Shown here piece by piece: positions 1-8,147 of a DNA stretch of 64,000 nt; within the stretch, counting starts at the first letter, position 1; each line of letters begins with the position of its first letter. The position numbers and the translations under genes are program-made. Origin of the DNA: Verrucomicrobiaceae bacterium (GTDB lineage: Bacteria > Verrucomicrobiota > Verrucomicrobiia > Verrucomicrobiales > Verrucomicrobiaceae); the NCBI GenBank assembly GCA_016795365.1, contig JAEUHN010000042.1, forward strand, positions 1 through 64,000, read 5' to 3'. Under the pieces are notes generated by a model that was given only the letters and a program-made list of their open reading frames with translations, made no database searches and was not told the origin of the DNA.

Positions 1-11
1 TTTGTAACGCG

Positions 12-179
12 GTCCGACCCCTTGGGACCGGCGTCCGACCCCTCGGGAACGTCGTCCGACCCCTTGGGAACGTCGTCCGACCCCTTGGGAACGTCGTCCG
101 ACCCCTTGGGAACGTCGTCCGACCCCTTGGGAACGTCGTCCGAGCCCTTGGGAACGTCGTCCGACCCCTTGGGAACGTC
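12..179. repeat. 21-bp tandem array, eight near-identical copies
   Basis: Eight head-to-tail 21-bp units start at 12, 33, 54, 75, 96, 117, 138 and 159. Five are identical; the first, second and seventh carry one to four substitutions. A diverged ninth copy begins at 180 and runs into the second array at 201. There are no spacers, so this is not CRISPR. Because 21 is a multiple of three, no forward frame is interrupted. On the minus strand one frame reads a repeated heptapeptide S-D-D-V-P-K-G. The array lies within 500 bp of the restriction-modification operon start. Confidence 0.95.
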
Positions 180-200
180 GTCCGAGACCCCTGGAATCGT

Positions 201-284
201 TTTCTCGACCTCGAAAATCCTTTTCTCGAGGTCGAAAAAGTGTTTCTCGAGGTCAGAAATCTCTTTCTCGAGGTCGAAAAAACG
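201..284. repeat. Second 21-bp array, four copies with a TCGA-rich core
   Basis: Four 21-bp units start at 201, 222, 243 and 264, each built on TTTCTCGA followed by GGTCGAAAA or a close variant. They continue the same 21-bp register as the array at 12-179. The block is bracketed by an imperfect inverted repeat (188-203 against 279-296), so the four units would form the loop of a possible cruciform. On the minus strand the units encode heptads of the type F-F-D-L-E-K-x with hydrophobic a and d positions. Confidence 0.9.
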
Positions 285-482
285 ATTCCCAAGGGGCTCC
301 TTTCACGCTGGAACGCCCGAAAACACGTCCTTGCAGCCCCGCCGAGTAGCAAGGCAAGCACAAAATCGGGCTCCGGCTCCGCCTGCAAGGCCCCCGGGCA
401 GCGGTGGGGATAGATGCCTGCGGCCATCATTCCGCCATCCATCCTTGCGGCAGGATCATCCTTCGCTCTCATCGCCATCCGC

Positions 483-2051
483 ATGCCCGACGACGCCAAA
501 CAGACCCTCCACACCCAGCTCTGGAACATTGCGAACACGCTGCGCGGGAAGATGGGGGCGGATGAGTTCCGGGACTACATCCTGGGCTTCATCTTCTACA
601 AATACCTCTCCGAGCGCATCCACCTCTTCGCGAATGAGATCCTGAAGCACGATGGCGTGACCTTTGACGAGCTGGATGAAAAGTCCGCCGAGGGCAAAGA
701 GATGCTGGAGGCCATCGAAAAGGAGGCGGTGGAGCGTCTGGGCTACTTCTTGAAGCCGGCGGAGCTGTTTCACAAGGTCGCGGAGAAAGGCGCACGGAAG
801 GAGGACAATTTCATCCTGGAGGACCTCGCCGCCATCCTGAAGCACATCGAGTCCAGCACCATGGGGCATGACAGCGAGGAGGACTTCGAGGGGCTGTTTG
901 AGGACCTTGACCTCGGCTCGTCGAAGCTGGGCAAGACGGAGAATCAGAAGAACGAACTCATCGCCAAGGTGCTCGTGCATCTGGACAAGATCGACTTCCG
1001 CCTGGCCGATACCGAGGCGGACGTGCTGGGGGATGCCTATGAGTATCTCATCGGCCAGTTTGCCAGCGGCGCGGGGAAAAAGGCAGGCGAGTTCTATACC
1101 CCGCAGGAGGTCAGCACCATTTTGGCAAAGATCGTCACCACCGGGAAGAAGAGCCTGAAGAGCGTCTATGACCCCACCTGCGGCTCCGGCTCCCTGCTGC
1201 TGCGGGTGGCAAAGGAGGTCGAGGACGTGGGCCACTTCTACGGGCAGGAGATGAACCCCACCACCTACAACCTCGCCCGCATGAACATGATCCTGCACGG
1301 CGTGCATTATCAGCGCTTCGACCTGCGGAATGAGGACACGCTGGAGCATCCCGCGCCGGAGCATGCCGACCTGCGCTTTGAGGCCATCGTGGCGAATCCA
1401 CCCTTCTCCGCGAACTGGTCCGCCAGCGAGGTGCTGAAGGGCGATGACCGCTTCAGCGCTTATGGGAAGCTGGCACCGTCTTCCAAGGCGGACTTCGCCT
1501 TTGTGCAGCACATGGTCCACCACCTCGACCACGGCGCCACCATGGCCTGCGTGCTGCCGCATGGCGTGCTGTTCCGTGGCGGCGCGGAGGAGCACATCCG
1601 CCGCTACCTCATCGACACCTGCAACTACCTCGACGCCGTCATCGGCCTGCCGGACAATATCTTCTACGGCACCCCCATCCCCACCTGCATCCTCGTGCTG
1701 AAAAAAGGCCGCGAGCACCCGGACGACATCTTGTTCATCGATGCCAGTCAGGGCTTTGAAAAGGTGGGGAACCAGAACCAGCTCCGCCCCGAGCACATCG
1801 AGCGCATCGTCACCACCTACCGGCAGCGCCGCAGTGAAGAAAAGTTCAGCCACGTGGCCGACCTCAGCCAGGTGCAGGAAAACGAGTTCAACCTCAACAT
1901 CCCCCGCTACGTCGATACCTTCGACGAGGAGGAGCAGATCAACCTCGATGGCGTCGCCACCCAGCTCGCCGAGTTGGAGAAGTCCATGCGCGAGAACGAT
2001 CAGGTCATCGCCGGGTTCTGCGTGGAGTTGGGAATCAAATCTCCAGTCTAA
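483..2051 (+). CDS. hsdM: Type I restriction-modification DNA methyltransferase subunit M
   Basis: This is the 522-residue modification subunit of a type I system. It transfers a methyl group from S-adenosylmethionine to adenine in the sequence recognised by HsdS, and forms M2S and R2M2S complexes. The N-terminal helical HsdM domain (roughly residues 1-150) begins M-P-D-D-A-K-Q and contains the family-typical F-R-D-Y-I-L-G-F-I-F-Y-K-Y-L-S stretch. The SAM-binding motif D-P-T-C-G-S-G-S is at 230-237 and the catalytic N-P-P-F at 305-308. I chose ATG 483 over an in-frame ATG at 414, because the extra 23 residues are Ala/Ile/Pro-rich and unlike any HsdM N-terminus. No strong Shine-Dalgarno is visible. 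hsdS follows after 6 bp, so the two are cotranscribed. Confidence 0.95.
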   Translation: MPDDAKQTLHTQLWNIANTLRGKMGADEFRDYILGFIFYKYLSERIHLFANEILKHDGVTFDELDEKSAEGKEMLEAIEKEAVERLGYFLKPAELFHKVAEKGARKEDNFILEDLAAILKHIESSTMGHDSEEDFEGLFEDLDLGSSKLGKTENQKNELIAKVLVHLDKIDFRLADTEADVLGDAYEYLIGQFASGAGKKAGEFYTPQEVSTILAKIVTTGKKSLKSVYDPTCGSGSLLLRVAKEVEDVGHFYGQEMNPTTYNLARMNMILHGVHYQRFDLRNEDTLEHPAPEHADLRFEAIVANPPFSANWSASEVLKGDDRFSAYGKLAPSSKADFAFVQHMVHHLDHGATMACVLPHGVLFRGGAEEHIRRYLIDTCNYLDAVIGLPDNIFYGTPIPTCILVLKKGREHPDDILFIDASQGFEKVGNQNQLRPEHIERIVTTYRQRRSEEKFSHVADLSQVQENEFNLNIPRYVDTFDEEEQINLDGVATQLAELEKSMRENDQVIAGFCVELGIKSPV

Positions 2052-2057
2052 AGCCGG

Positions 2058-3326
2058 ATGCGAGACGCCACACACATCGCCCCAGTGCTCCGGTTCGGAG
2101 GTTATAGTGAGTCATGGCATGAGAATCCGCTATCGGATCTCATTCAACTGATTGAGTCAGGTTGGAGTCCGCAATGTGCGTCAGAGTCGGCCGATGAGCA
2201 CCAGTGGGGAGTGTTACGGACAACTAGCGTTTCCTGGGACGGTTTTGACGATTCTGAAAACAAGCGCTTGCCTGAGGGGCTAGAGCCTCGTCCTGAAATC
2301 GCGGTAACTGCGGGAGACATTCTTGTGACGAGAGCAGGCCCAAGTGATCGGGTTGGGGTCGTTGCGTATGTTCGGCGGACGCGGCCCAAGATCATGTTGT
2401 CGGACAAGCTGATTCGGCTTCGTGTAAAGGCTCTTCATTGCCCGGACTTCATAGCTCGTTGCCTCGGTTCTAAGCAGGCCCAGGACCAGTTGAAGGGGCA
2501 GAAGTCAGGGCTTGCCAAGTCTCAGACGAACATCTCGCAGCAAGGATTGCTTGCTGTTCGGCTTGTCACGCCCACGCTCCCCGAGCAGCAAAAGATCGCG
2601 GCGTTCCTGACGGCGGTGGATGGGCGGATCGAGCAACTGAGCCGGAAGAAAGCCCTGCTGGAGGCCTACAAGAAGGGCGTGATGCAACAGCTCTTCACCC
2701 AAACCCTCCGCTTCCAAGACGACCACGACCACGACTTCCCGGATTGGGAGGAGAAGACGCTGGGGGACTTCTTCACCTTCAAGAATGGTTACAACGCCGA
2801 AAAGGACCAATACGGCAAAGGCACCAAGTTCATCAACGTCCTGGATGTGTTGAGTTCCAAGCCCATCACACATGAAAGCATACTCGGACGCGTGGACATC
2901 CCAGAGAAAGAGTTCGCGAAGTTTGAAGTGACCTACGGCGACATTCTGTTTCAGCGAAGCTCCGAAACCCGCGAGGAGGTCGGACAGGCAAATGTGTATC
3001 TTGATCGAGAGCACTCCGCCGTCTTCGGAGGCTTTGTGATCCGTGGGAAGCCGATCCGTGAGTTTGATCCCTTGTTCATGAACTACCTGCTGCGCACACC
3101 CATTGCGCGAAACGAGATCACTTCCAAAAGTGGTGGTAGCACTCGCTACAACGTGAGCCAAGACACCCTCGCCGAGGCCCGCATTGTCATTCCTTCGTCC
3201 CTGCCCGAACAAACAAAGATCGCGGGCTTCCTGAGCGCGTTGGACGGGAAGATCGGGGCGGTGGGAGAGCAGATGAGGCAGACGCAGGCCTGGAAGAAGG
3301 GGCTGCTGCAGCAGATGTTTGTGTGA
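2058..3326 (+). CDS. hsdS: Type I restriction-modification specificity subunit S
   Basis: This 422-residue DNA-recognition subunit is organised as target recognition domain 1 (about 15-175), central conserved helices (about 180-235, beginning P-E-Q-Q-K-I-A), target recognition domain 2 (about 245-385) and distal conserved helices (P-E-Q-T-K-I-A onward). The two conserved repeats resemble each other, as expected for a full-length bipartite HsdS. The DNA for the first recognition domain is less G+C-rich: a hand count of 2101-2280 gives about 52%, against 63% for 961-1020 in hsdM. That fits exchange of recognition domains by recombination. The last codons (W-K-K-G-L-L-Q-Q-M-F-V) are duplicated in degenerate form at about 4170-4225. 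The start is 6 bp after hsdM. Confidence 0.93.
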   Translation: MRDATHIAPVLRFGGYSESWHENPLSDLIQLIESGWSPQCASESADEHQWGVLRTTSVSWDGFDDSENKRLPEGLEPRPEIAVTAGDILVTRAGPSDRVGVVAYVRRTRPKIMLSDKLIRLRVKALHCPDFIARCLGSKQAQDQLKGQKSGLAKSQTNISQQGLLAVRLVTPTLPEQQKIAAFLTAVDGRIEQLSRKKALLEAYKKGVMQQLFTQTLRFQDDHDHDFPDWEEKTLGDFFTFKNGYNAEKDQYGKGTKFINVLDVLSSKPITHESILGRVDIPEKEFAKFEVTYGDILFQRSSETREEVGQANVYLDREHSAVFGGFVIRGKPIREFDPLFMNYLLRTPIARNEITSKSGGSTRYNVSQDTLAEARIVIPSSLPEQTKIAGFLSALDGKIGAVGEQMRQTQAWKKGLLQQMFV

Positions 3327-3363
3327 ACGCCTTGAGCCTTGAACTGAGAACCCTTTGCCCCCA

Positions 3364-4056
3364 ATGTCTGCCCATGAGCCTCTCGGACCAACTGCGGGAA
3401 TCCCGCTCGAAGCACACGTTGAAGAACTACGACGACGCTGTGAGGCAACTGCGCGCCTTCAAGGCGGTGCTGCCAGTTACTGGCAGGAGGTCCAGCTCTT
3501 CCGGGAGTATGCGGCTGAAAGAGGACTCCCTCGTTTACCAGACGAAATCCCAGAGCTGAGTCGCCCGCCGGATGACGAGGGCAACGAGCATCAGGTGTGG
3601 TTCCAGCCAGCAACGGCCACCTACCTGAAGGTGACGTGGCCGGACTTCTTTGGCCTGCTGGTGCTGCATCGGCCGGATGAGGAAGAGCAAGCCTCACCCA
3701 TCGCTTACCTGGAACGCTGGCAGCTGCACAATGAGCTGTTCGGTGACCGTGTGCGACTCGTGGGCGTGCTGGATGTTGACGGGCAGATGCGGCTGGTGAT
3801 CGAGCAGCAGGCCATCATCGGAACCCCGGCGACGCTGGAGCAGATCAACGACTTCTTCACCAGCAACGGCTGGCTGCGCTTCACCGTGGGCGGTGAGGTG
3901 GCCTACTTTGACCCCGAAAACGAAGTGGCGATCTCCGACACTCACCAGGGCAATATCATCCTCATGGACGACGGCCTGCTGGCACCGATCGACCTGCGCG
4001 TGCAGCCTCTCTCCGGTGCCCTGCTGGATTATGTGGTGAAAGCCTGCCGGGCGTGA
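3364..4056 (+). CDS. Kinase-like protein embedded in the type I R-M operon
   Basis: This 230-residue soluble protein has no signal peptide. The C-terminal third holds D-T-H-Q-G-N (H194, N197) followed by I-D-L (D210). The spacing recalls the catalytic H-x-x-x-N and downstream metal-binding D of the kinase / aminoglycoside phosphotransferase fold, and of kinase-like domains in polyvalent proteins of mobile elements. No clear glycine loop or invariant lysine was found, so it may be a degenerate or divergent kinase. ATG 3364 was preferred to an in-frame TTG at 3355. It starts 38 bp after hsdS and is cotranscribed with the R-M genes. Its role is unknown; modulation of the R-M complex or an anti-phage sensor is only an inference from position. 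Confidence 0.6.
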   Translation: MSAHEPLGPTAGIPLEAHVEELRRRCEATARLQGGAASYWQEVQLFREYAAERGLPRLPDEIPELSRPPDDEGNEHQVWFQPATATYLKVTWPDFFGLLVLHRPDEEEQASPIAYLERWQLHNELFGDRVRLVGVLDVDGQMRLVIEQQAIIGTPATLEQINDFFTSNGWLRFTVGGEVAYFDPENEVAISDTHQGNIILMDDGLLAPIDLRVQPLSGALLDYVVKACRA

Positions 4057-4072
4057 TTCACTCTCTGCCTTC

Positions 4073-4225
4073 ATGTCGAACACCGCCCCACCTACCCAGC
4101 CCGAGCAAGCTCTCGAAAACGAGTTGGTGGCCCAACTTGGGGGACTGGGCGTTGCCGAGGTAGTGGTGGCAGATGAGGCAGAGCAGGCCTGGAAGAAGGG
4201 GCTGCTGTAGCAGTTGTTTGTGTGA
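4073..4225 (+). pseudogene. Chimeric remnant: hsdR 5' end fused to hsdS 3' end
   Basis: From ATG 4073 the frame reads M-S-N-T-A-P-P-T-Q-P-E-Q-A-L-E-N-E-L-V-A and onward, nearly identical to the first ~35 residues of HsdR (gene at 5258). At 4172-4181 (gatgaggcag) it switches, in frame, into the last ~15 residues of HsdS (A-W-K-K-G-L-L, a TAG at 4208-4210, then Q-L-F-V and TGA at 4223-4225). The junction lies where hsdR and hsdS share a short gatga-rich stretch. It is a recombination scar, not a functional gene, although a 45-codon reading frame remains open. It separates the kinase-like gene from fic. Confidence 0.9.
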
Positions 4226-4256
4226 TCCTTTTCCTGCATCATCTTATCCCATCCCT

Positions 4257-5261
4257 ATGCCTGATCTTTACGAACCGCCCTTCGCCGTCACGCCCCGCGT
4301 GCTGGACCTAGTGGTGCGCATCAGTGAGGAGATCGGGCGGCGCGGGCTGTCCCAGGAAAGGGCGCTGACACCTGCACTGCGGCGCGGGAACCGGCTGCGC
4401 AGCATCCAGGCCTCCCTGGCGATCGAGAACAACTCGCTCTCCCTGGAGCAGGTGACGGCGGTGGTGGCTGGGAAGCGGGTGCTGGGCCCCCCGCAGGAGA
4501 TCCAGGAGGTGCGCAATGCCTTTGCCGCGTATGAGGCAATGGAGGGCTGGCAGCCTGGTCAGGAGAAGCACCTGCTGGCAGCGCACCGGCTGATGATGCA
4601 GGGCCTGACGAATGATGCTGGGCGCTGGCGGCGCGGAGCCGTAGGCATCGCCCAAGGTGCGCAGGTGGTGCACATGGCTCCGCCTGCGGGCCGGGTGCCG
4701 GGCCTGATGAAGGATCTGCTGGGCTGGCTGAAGCGCACGGACGTGCATCCGCTGGTGGCTGGCTGTGTGTTTCATTATGAGCTGGAGTTCATCCACCCCT
4801 TCTCCGATGGCAACGGGCGGATGGGCCGCCTGTGGCAGACGTTGATCCTGAGCCGGTGGAAGCCCCTGCTGGCCTGGCTGCCGGTGGAGAGTGTCATCCG
4901 TGACCGGCAGGTGGACTACTACGCCGCGCTGGCGGCAGCCGACAAGGCCGGGGCCTCGACCGTCTTCATCGAGTTCCTGCTGGCGGCGCTGCTGGAGGCC
5001 CTTCTGGGAGTGCCGGGGACCGATCAAGTCACCGATCCAGTGAGCGACCAAGTCAAGGCGCTGCTCAAGGTGCTGGGGAACCGGACACTCTCGGGCATGG
5101 AGTGCATGAAGAAACTAGGCCTGGCCCACCGCCCCACCTTCCGCCAGAACTACCTGCAACCCGCGCTGCGAGCCGGGCTGGTGGAACGCACCCTGCCGGA
5201 TAAACCGAACAGCCGCCTGCAAAAATACCGCCGCGCGCTTCCCCGTTCCTCCCAGGCATGA
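4257..5261 (+). CDS. Fic-domain protein (probable AMPylase) within the R-M operon
   Basis: This 334-residue protein has a complete Fic core motif H-P-F-S-D-G-N-G-R-M-G-R at residues 180-191; H180 would be the catalytic base and the following loop binds nucleotide phosphates. S53-L-A-I-E57-N58 matches the inhibitory-helix motif (S/T)xxxE(G/N) at the N-terminus, as in class II Fic proteins, so it is probably autoinhibited. The C-terminal ~80 residues look like a winged-helix module (starts near V-S-D-Q-V-K-A-L-L). Fic enzymes usually transfer AMP to hydroxyl side chains of target proteins. ATG 4257 was chosen; an upstream in-frame extension would run back into the remnant. The stop overlaps the hsdR start as ATGA, indicating translational coupling to the endonuclease subunit. 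Confidence 0.9.
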   Translation: MPDLYEPPFAVTPRVLDLVVRISEEIGRRGLSQERALTPALRRGNRLRSIQASLAIENNSLSLEQVTAVVAGKRVLGPPQEIQEVRNAFAAYEAMEGWQPGQEKHLLAAHRLMMQGLTNDAGRWRRGAVGIAQGAQVVHMAPPAGRVPGLMKDLLGWLKRTDVHPLVAGCVFHYELEFIHPFSDGNGRMGRLWQTLILSRWKPLLAWLPVESVIRDRQVDYYAALAAADKAGASTVFIEFLLAALLEALLGVPGTDQVTDPVSDQVKALLKVLGNRTLSGMECMKKLGLAHRPTFRQNYLQPALRAGLVERTLPDKPNSRLQKYRRALPRSSQA

Positions 5262-8128
5262 GCAACACCGTCCCACTCACCCAGCCCGAGCAAGCTCTTG
5301 AAAACGAGCTGGTGGCTCAACTCGTGGGCCTGGGCTTCGCCGAGGCGGCGGTGACGGATGAAGCGACGATGCTGGCGAACCTGAAGGCGGAGCTGGGAGC
5401 CTTTAACGGGCTGCAACTGTCTGACCTTGAGTTCAGCAAGGTCTTGAACCACCTGAACCGCGCGGCGGGTGTCTTTGCCAAGGCGAAGACGCTGCGGGAC
5501 CGGATGCAGTTGAAGCGTGATGATGGCAGCACGGTCTGGATCAGCTTCTTCGACAGCGCGAACCCGCTCAAGAATCGCTACCAAGTGACGCAGCAGGTGA
5601 CGGCCGAGGGCACCTTCAAGAATCGCTACGATGTGACGATCCTGGTCAACGGTCTGCCGCTGGTGCAGATCGAGCTGAAGCGTCGCGGGCTGGAGATGAA
5701 AGAGGCCTTCAACCAGATCCAGCGCTACCAGAAGCACAGCTTCTGGAGCGGGCAGGGCTTGTTTCAGTTCGTGCAGCTCTTTGTGATCTCGAACGGGGTG
5801 AACACGAAGTATTACGCCAATGCACGGCGGCAGAGCTTCAAGCAGACCTTCTACTGGGCGGCGGAGGACAACAAGACGATCCGCGAGCTGCCGGCTTTTG
5901 CTTCCGCCTTCCTGAACCGCGAGCATTTGGGCGCGATGATCGGGAAATACATCGTGCTCAACGAGACGGACAAGGTGCTCATGGTGCTGCGTCCTTATCA
6001 ATACTACGCGGTCGAGCGGATCGTGGAGCGGGTGCTGAACCCGCCCGCCGAGAACCCGAACGGCTACATCTGGCACACGACCGGCAGCGGCAAGACGCTG
6101 ACGAGCTTCAAAGCGGCGCAAATCCTCACCGCGCTGTCGGGCATCGCCAAGGTGGTCTTTTGCGTGGACCGCAAGGACCTCGACTACCAGACGATCAAGG
6201 AGTTCAACGGCTTCCAGAAGGACAGCGTGGACAGCACCAACGATACGAAGACGCTGGTGCGGCAGTTCAGCGATGACACGACGAAGCTGATCGTGACGAC
6301 GCTCCAAAAGCTGAACACGGCGATCAGCAAGCAGGCGCACCTGAAGCAGATGGAGAAGCTGAGGGGTGAGCGGATCATCTTCATCTTCGACGAGTGCCAC
6401 CGCAGCCAGTTCGGCGACACGCACCGGCGCATCACAGAGTTCTTCACGAATCACCAGATGTTCGGCTTTACCGGCACGCCGATCTTTGCCGAGAACGCGG
6501 TGAGCAAGGACGGCAAGAAGCACACGACGAAGGACCTCTTTCACCAGAAGCTGCACAGCTACGTCATCACGGACGCCATCAAGGACGAGAACGTGCTGAA
6601 ATTTGCCGTGGAGTATGTGGGCCGCTACCAGCGCAAGCCCGGCAGTGCCACGGAGGTGGACATCGAGGTTGAGGGCATCGACACGAAGGAACTCATGAAC
6701 TCTCCGCAGCGGCTGGAGAAGATCGTGGACTATGTCATCGAGCATCACGCGGTGAAAACGCGGAACAAGGAGTTCACCGCGATGATGTGCGTGAGCAGCG
6801 TGGACACGCTGATCCAGTATTACGAGCTGTTTGCCGCCCGGAAAGCCGCCGGGAAGCACAAGCTGCGCGTGGCGACGATCTTCAGCTACACGAGCAACGA
6901 GGAGGACAAGGACGCCGACGGCATCCTCGACGAAGGCGGGGAGATCATTGGCGGCGAGGGCGGTGATCCGCACACGCGGGAGAAGCTGGAGAAATTCATC
7001 GGCGACTACAATGCGATGTTTGGCACCGCCTTCTCGACGAAGGACACCCAGAGCTTTTACAACTACTACCAGGACATCGCCAAGAAGGTGAAGGAGCGAA
7101 AAGTGGACCTGCTGCTGGTCGTGAACATGTTCCTCACCGGATTCGACAGCAAGACACTGAACACGCTGTGGGTGGACAAGAACCTGAAACACCACGGCCT
7201 CATCCAGGCCTACTCCCGCACGAACCGCATCCTCAATGAGGTGAAGAGCCAGGGGAACATCGTGGTCTTCCGCAACCTCAAGAAGCGCACGGATGAAGCT
7301 CTCGCGCTCTTTGCCGATGTGAATGCGAAGGAGACGGTCTTTGTGCCGCCCTACGAGGACTACGTCTCGAAGTTCAACGAGGTGGTCGTGGAGCTGCTCA
7401 AGCTGACACCGACGGTCAAGAGTGTGAAGGATTTGAAGGACGAGGAGGCGGAAATGCAGTTCGTGAAAATCTTCCGTGAGCTGATGCGACTGCGGAACAT
7501 CCTGGAGAGCTTCTCCGAGTTCGACGACAACGATTTGTCCCTGCCCGCCCAACGTTTCGCCGACTACCGCAGCGCCTACCTGGACCTCTACGACAAGGTG
7601 AAGTCCGACAACCAGGTGCAGAAGGCCAGCATCCTCAACGACGTGGATTTCGAGCTGGAGCTGATCCACCGGGACGTGATCAACGTGCAGTATATCCTGC
7701 AACTGCTCGCGAAGCTCTACGGGGCCGATCCTGCCGATGTGCCGAAGATTCGGAAGCTGATCCTGGACAGCATGGCCTCCGACTTGGAACTGCGCAGCAA
7801 GAAGGAACTGATCGAGAAGTTCATCGAGCAGCAACTGCCGAGCGTGGACGATGTTGCGCAGATTCCTGAGACCTTCGAGACCTTCTGGGAACAGGAACGC
7901 GTAGAGGCTTTCAATCAACTCGTGAAGGAAGAGCAACTCGACGCCGACAAGCTCAAGCAGGTGATCGACCGCTATGTTTACACCGGACAGGAGCCGCTGA
8001 AGAATCCCGACATTGCCGACGTGATCGTGAAACCGATGAAGATCCTCGAACGCGGCCCCACCGTGAAGCGCGTCTTTGACCGCGTAGTGGATTACGTCGC
8101 GACGTTTATCCGGGGAGTCGCGGCCTGA
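5258..8128 (+). CDS. hsdR: Type I restriction endonuclease subunit R
   Basis: This 956-residue motor and nuclease subunit has an N-terminal PD-(D/E)xK nuclease domain with D125, E139 and K141 (E-L-K). It is followed by a SF2 translocase with Walker A G-S-G-K-T at 276-280, D-E-C-H at 378-381 and F-T-G-T-P shortly after. A second RecA-like domain contains V-V-N-M-F-L-T-G-F-D-S. The C-terminal helical region would contact HsdM/HsdS. All motifs expected for an active enzyme are present, and the length is usual for the family. It is last in the operon, with its ATG overlapping the fic stop by 4 bp. Confidence 0.95.
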   Translation: MSNTVPLTQPEQALENELVAQLVGLGFAEAAVTDEATMLANLKAELGAFNGLQLSDLEFSKVLNHLNRAAGVFAKAKTLRDRMQLKRDDGSTVWISFFDSANPLKNRYQVTQQVTAEGTFKNRYDVTILVNGLPLVQIELKRRGLEMKEAFNQIQRYQKHSFWSGQGLFQFVQLFVISNGVNTKYYANARRQSFKQTFYWAAEDNKTIRELPAFASAFLNREHLGAMIGKYIVLNETDKVLMVLRPYQYYAVERIVERVLNPPAENPNGYIWHTTGSGKTLTSFKAAQILTALSGIAKVVFCVDRKDLDYQTIKEFNGFQKDSVDSTNDTKTLVRQFSDDTTKLIVTTLQKLNTAISKQAHLKQMEKLRGERIIFIFDECHRSQFGDTHRRITEFFTNHQMFGFTGTPIFAENAVSKDGKKHTTKDLFHQKLHSYVITDAIKDENVLKFAVEYVGRYQRKPGSATEVDIEVEGIDTKELMNSPQRLEKIVDYVIEHHAVKTRNKEFTAMMCVSSVDTLIQYYELFAARKAAGKHKLRVATIFSYTSNEEDKDADGILDEGGEIIGGEGGDPHTREKLEKFIGDYNAMFGTAFSTKDTQSFYNYYQDIAKKVKERKVDLLLVVNMFLTGFDSKTLNTLWVDKNLKHHGLIQAYSRTNRILNEVKSQGNIVVFRNLKKRTDEALALFADVNAKETVFVPPYEDYVSKFNEVVVELLKLTPTVKSVKDLKDEEAEMQFVKIFRELMRLRNILESFSEFDDNDLSLPAQRFADYRSAYLDLYDKVKSDNQVQKASILNDVDFELELIHRDVINVQYILQLLAKLYGADPADVPKIRKLILDSMASDLELRSKKELIEKFIEQQLPSVDDVAQIPETFETFWEQERVEAFNQLVKEEQLDADKLKQVIDRYVYTGQEPLKNPDIADVIVKPMKILERGPTVKRVFDRVVDYVATFIRGVAA

Positions 8129-8147
8129 CGGGCGGACTCCAGAGACC

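Larger units (their letters stand above)
1..302 (-). pseudogene. Possible edge-truncated coiled-coil frame (remnant or 5'-less)
   Basis: Reading the minus strand leftward from the in-frame TGA at 303-305 gives an uninterrupted frame to the window edge. It starts K-E-P-L-G-N-R, then four heptads with F or I at position a and L or V at position d (D-L-E-K core), then repeated S-D-D-V-P-K-G. The coiled-coil pattern looks like real protein sequence. However, no ATG, GTG or TTG lies in this frame between the upstream stop and the repeats, so if it was a gene its start has been lost or frameshifted. The rest would lie off the left edge. It may equally be DNA-level repeat expansion. Confidence 0.25.

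Noticed and set aside
12..284. CRISPR-like array
   Set aside because: Units are 21 bp and directly abutting, with no spacers and no cas genes.
22..645. Plus-strand TTG-started frame through the 21-bp arrays (S-D-P-L-G-T-S repeats)
   Set aside because: The repeat period is a multiple of three, so every frame stays open. The frame has no proper start and overlaps the well-supported hsdM start in another frame.
5150..7936. 928-codon antisense frame across hsdR
   Set aside because: It is a G+C-rich shadow: hsdR on the other strand has complete nuclease and helicase motifs over the same DNA. The Leu/Val/His-rich translation shows no family pattern.
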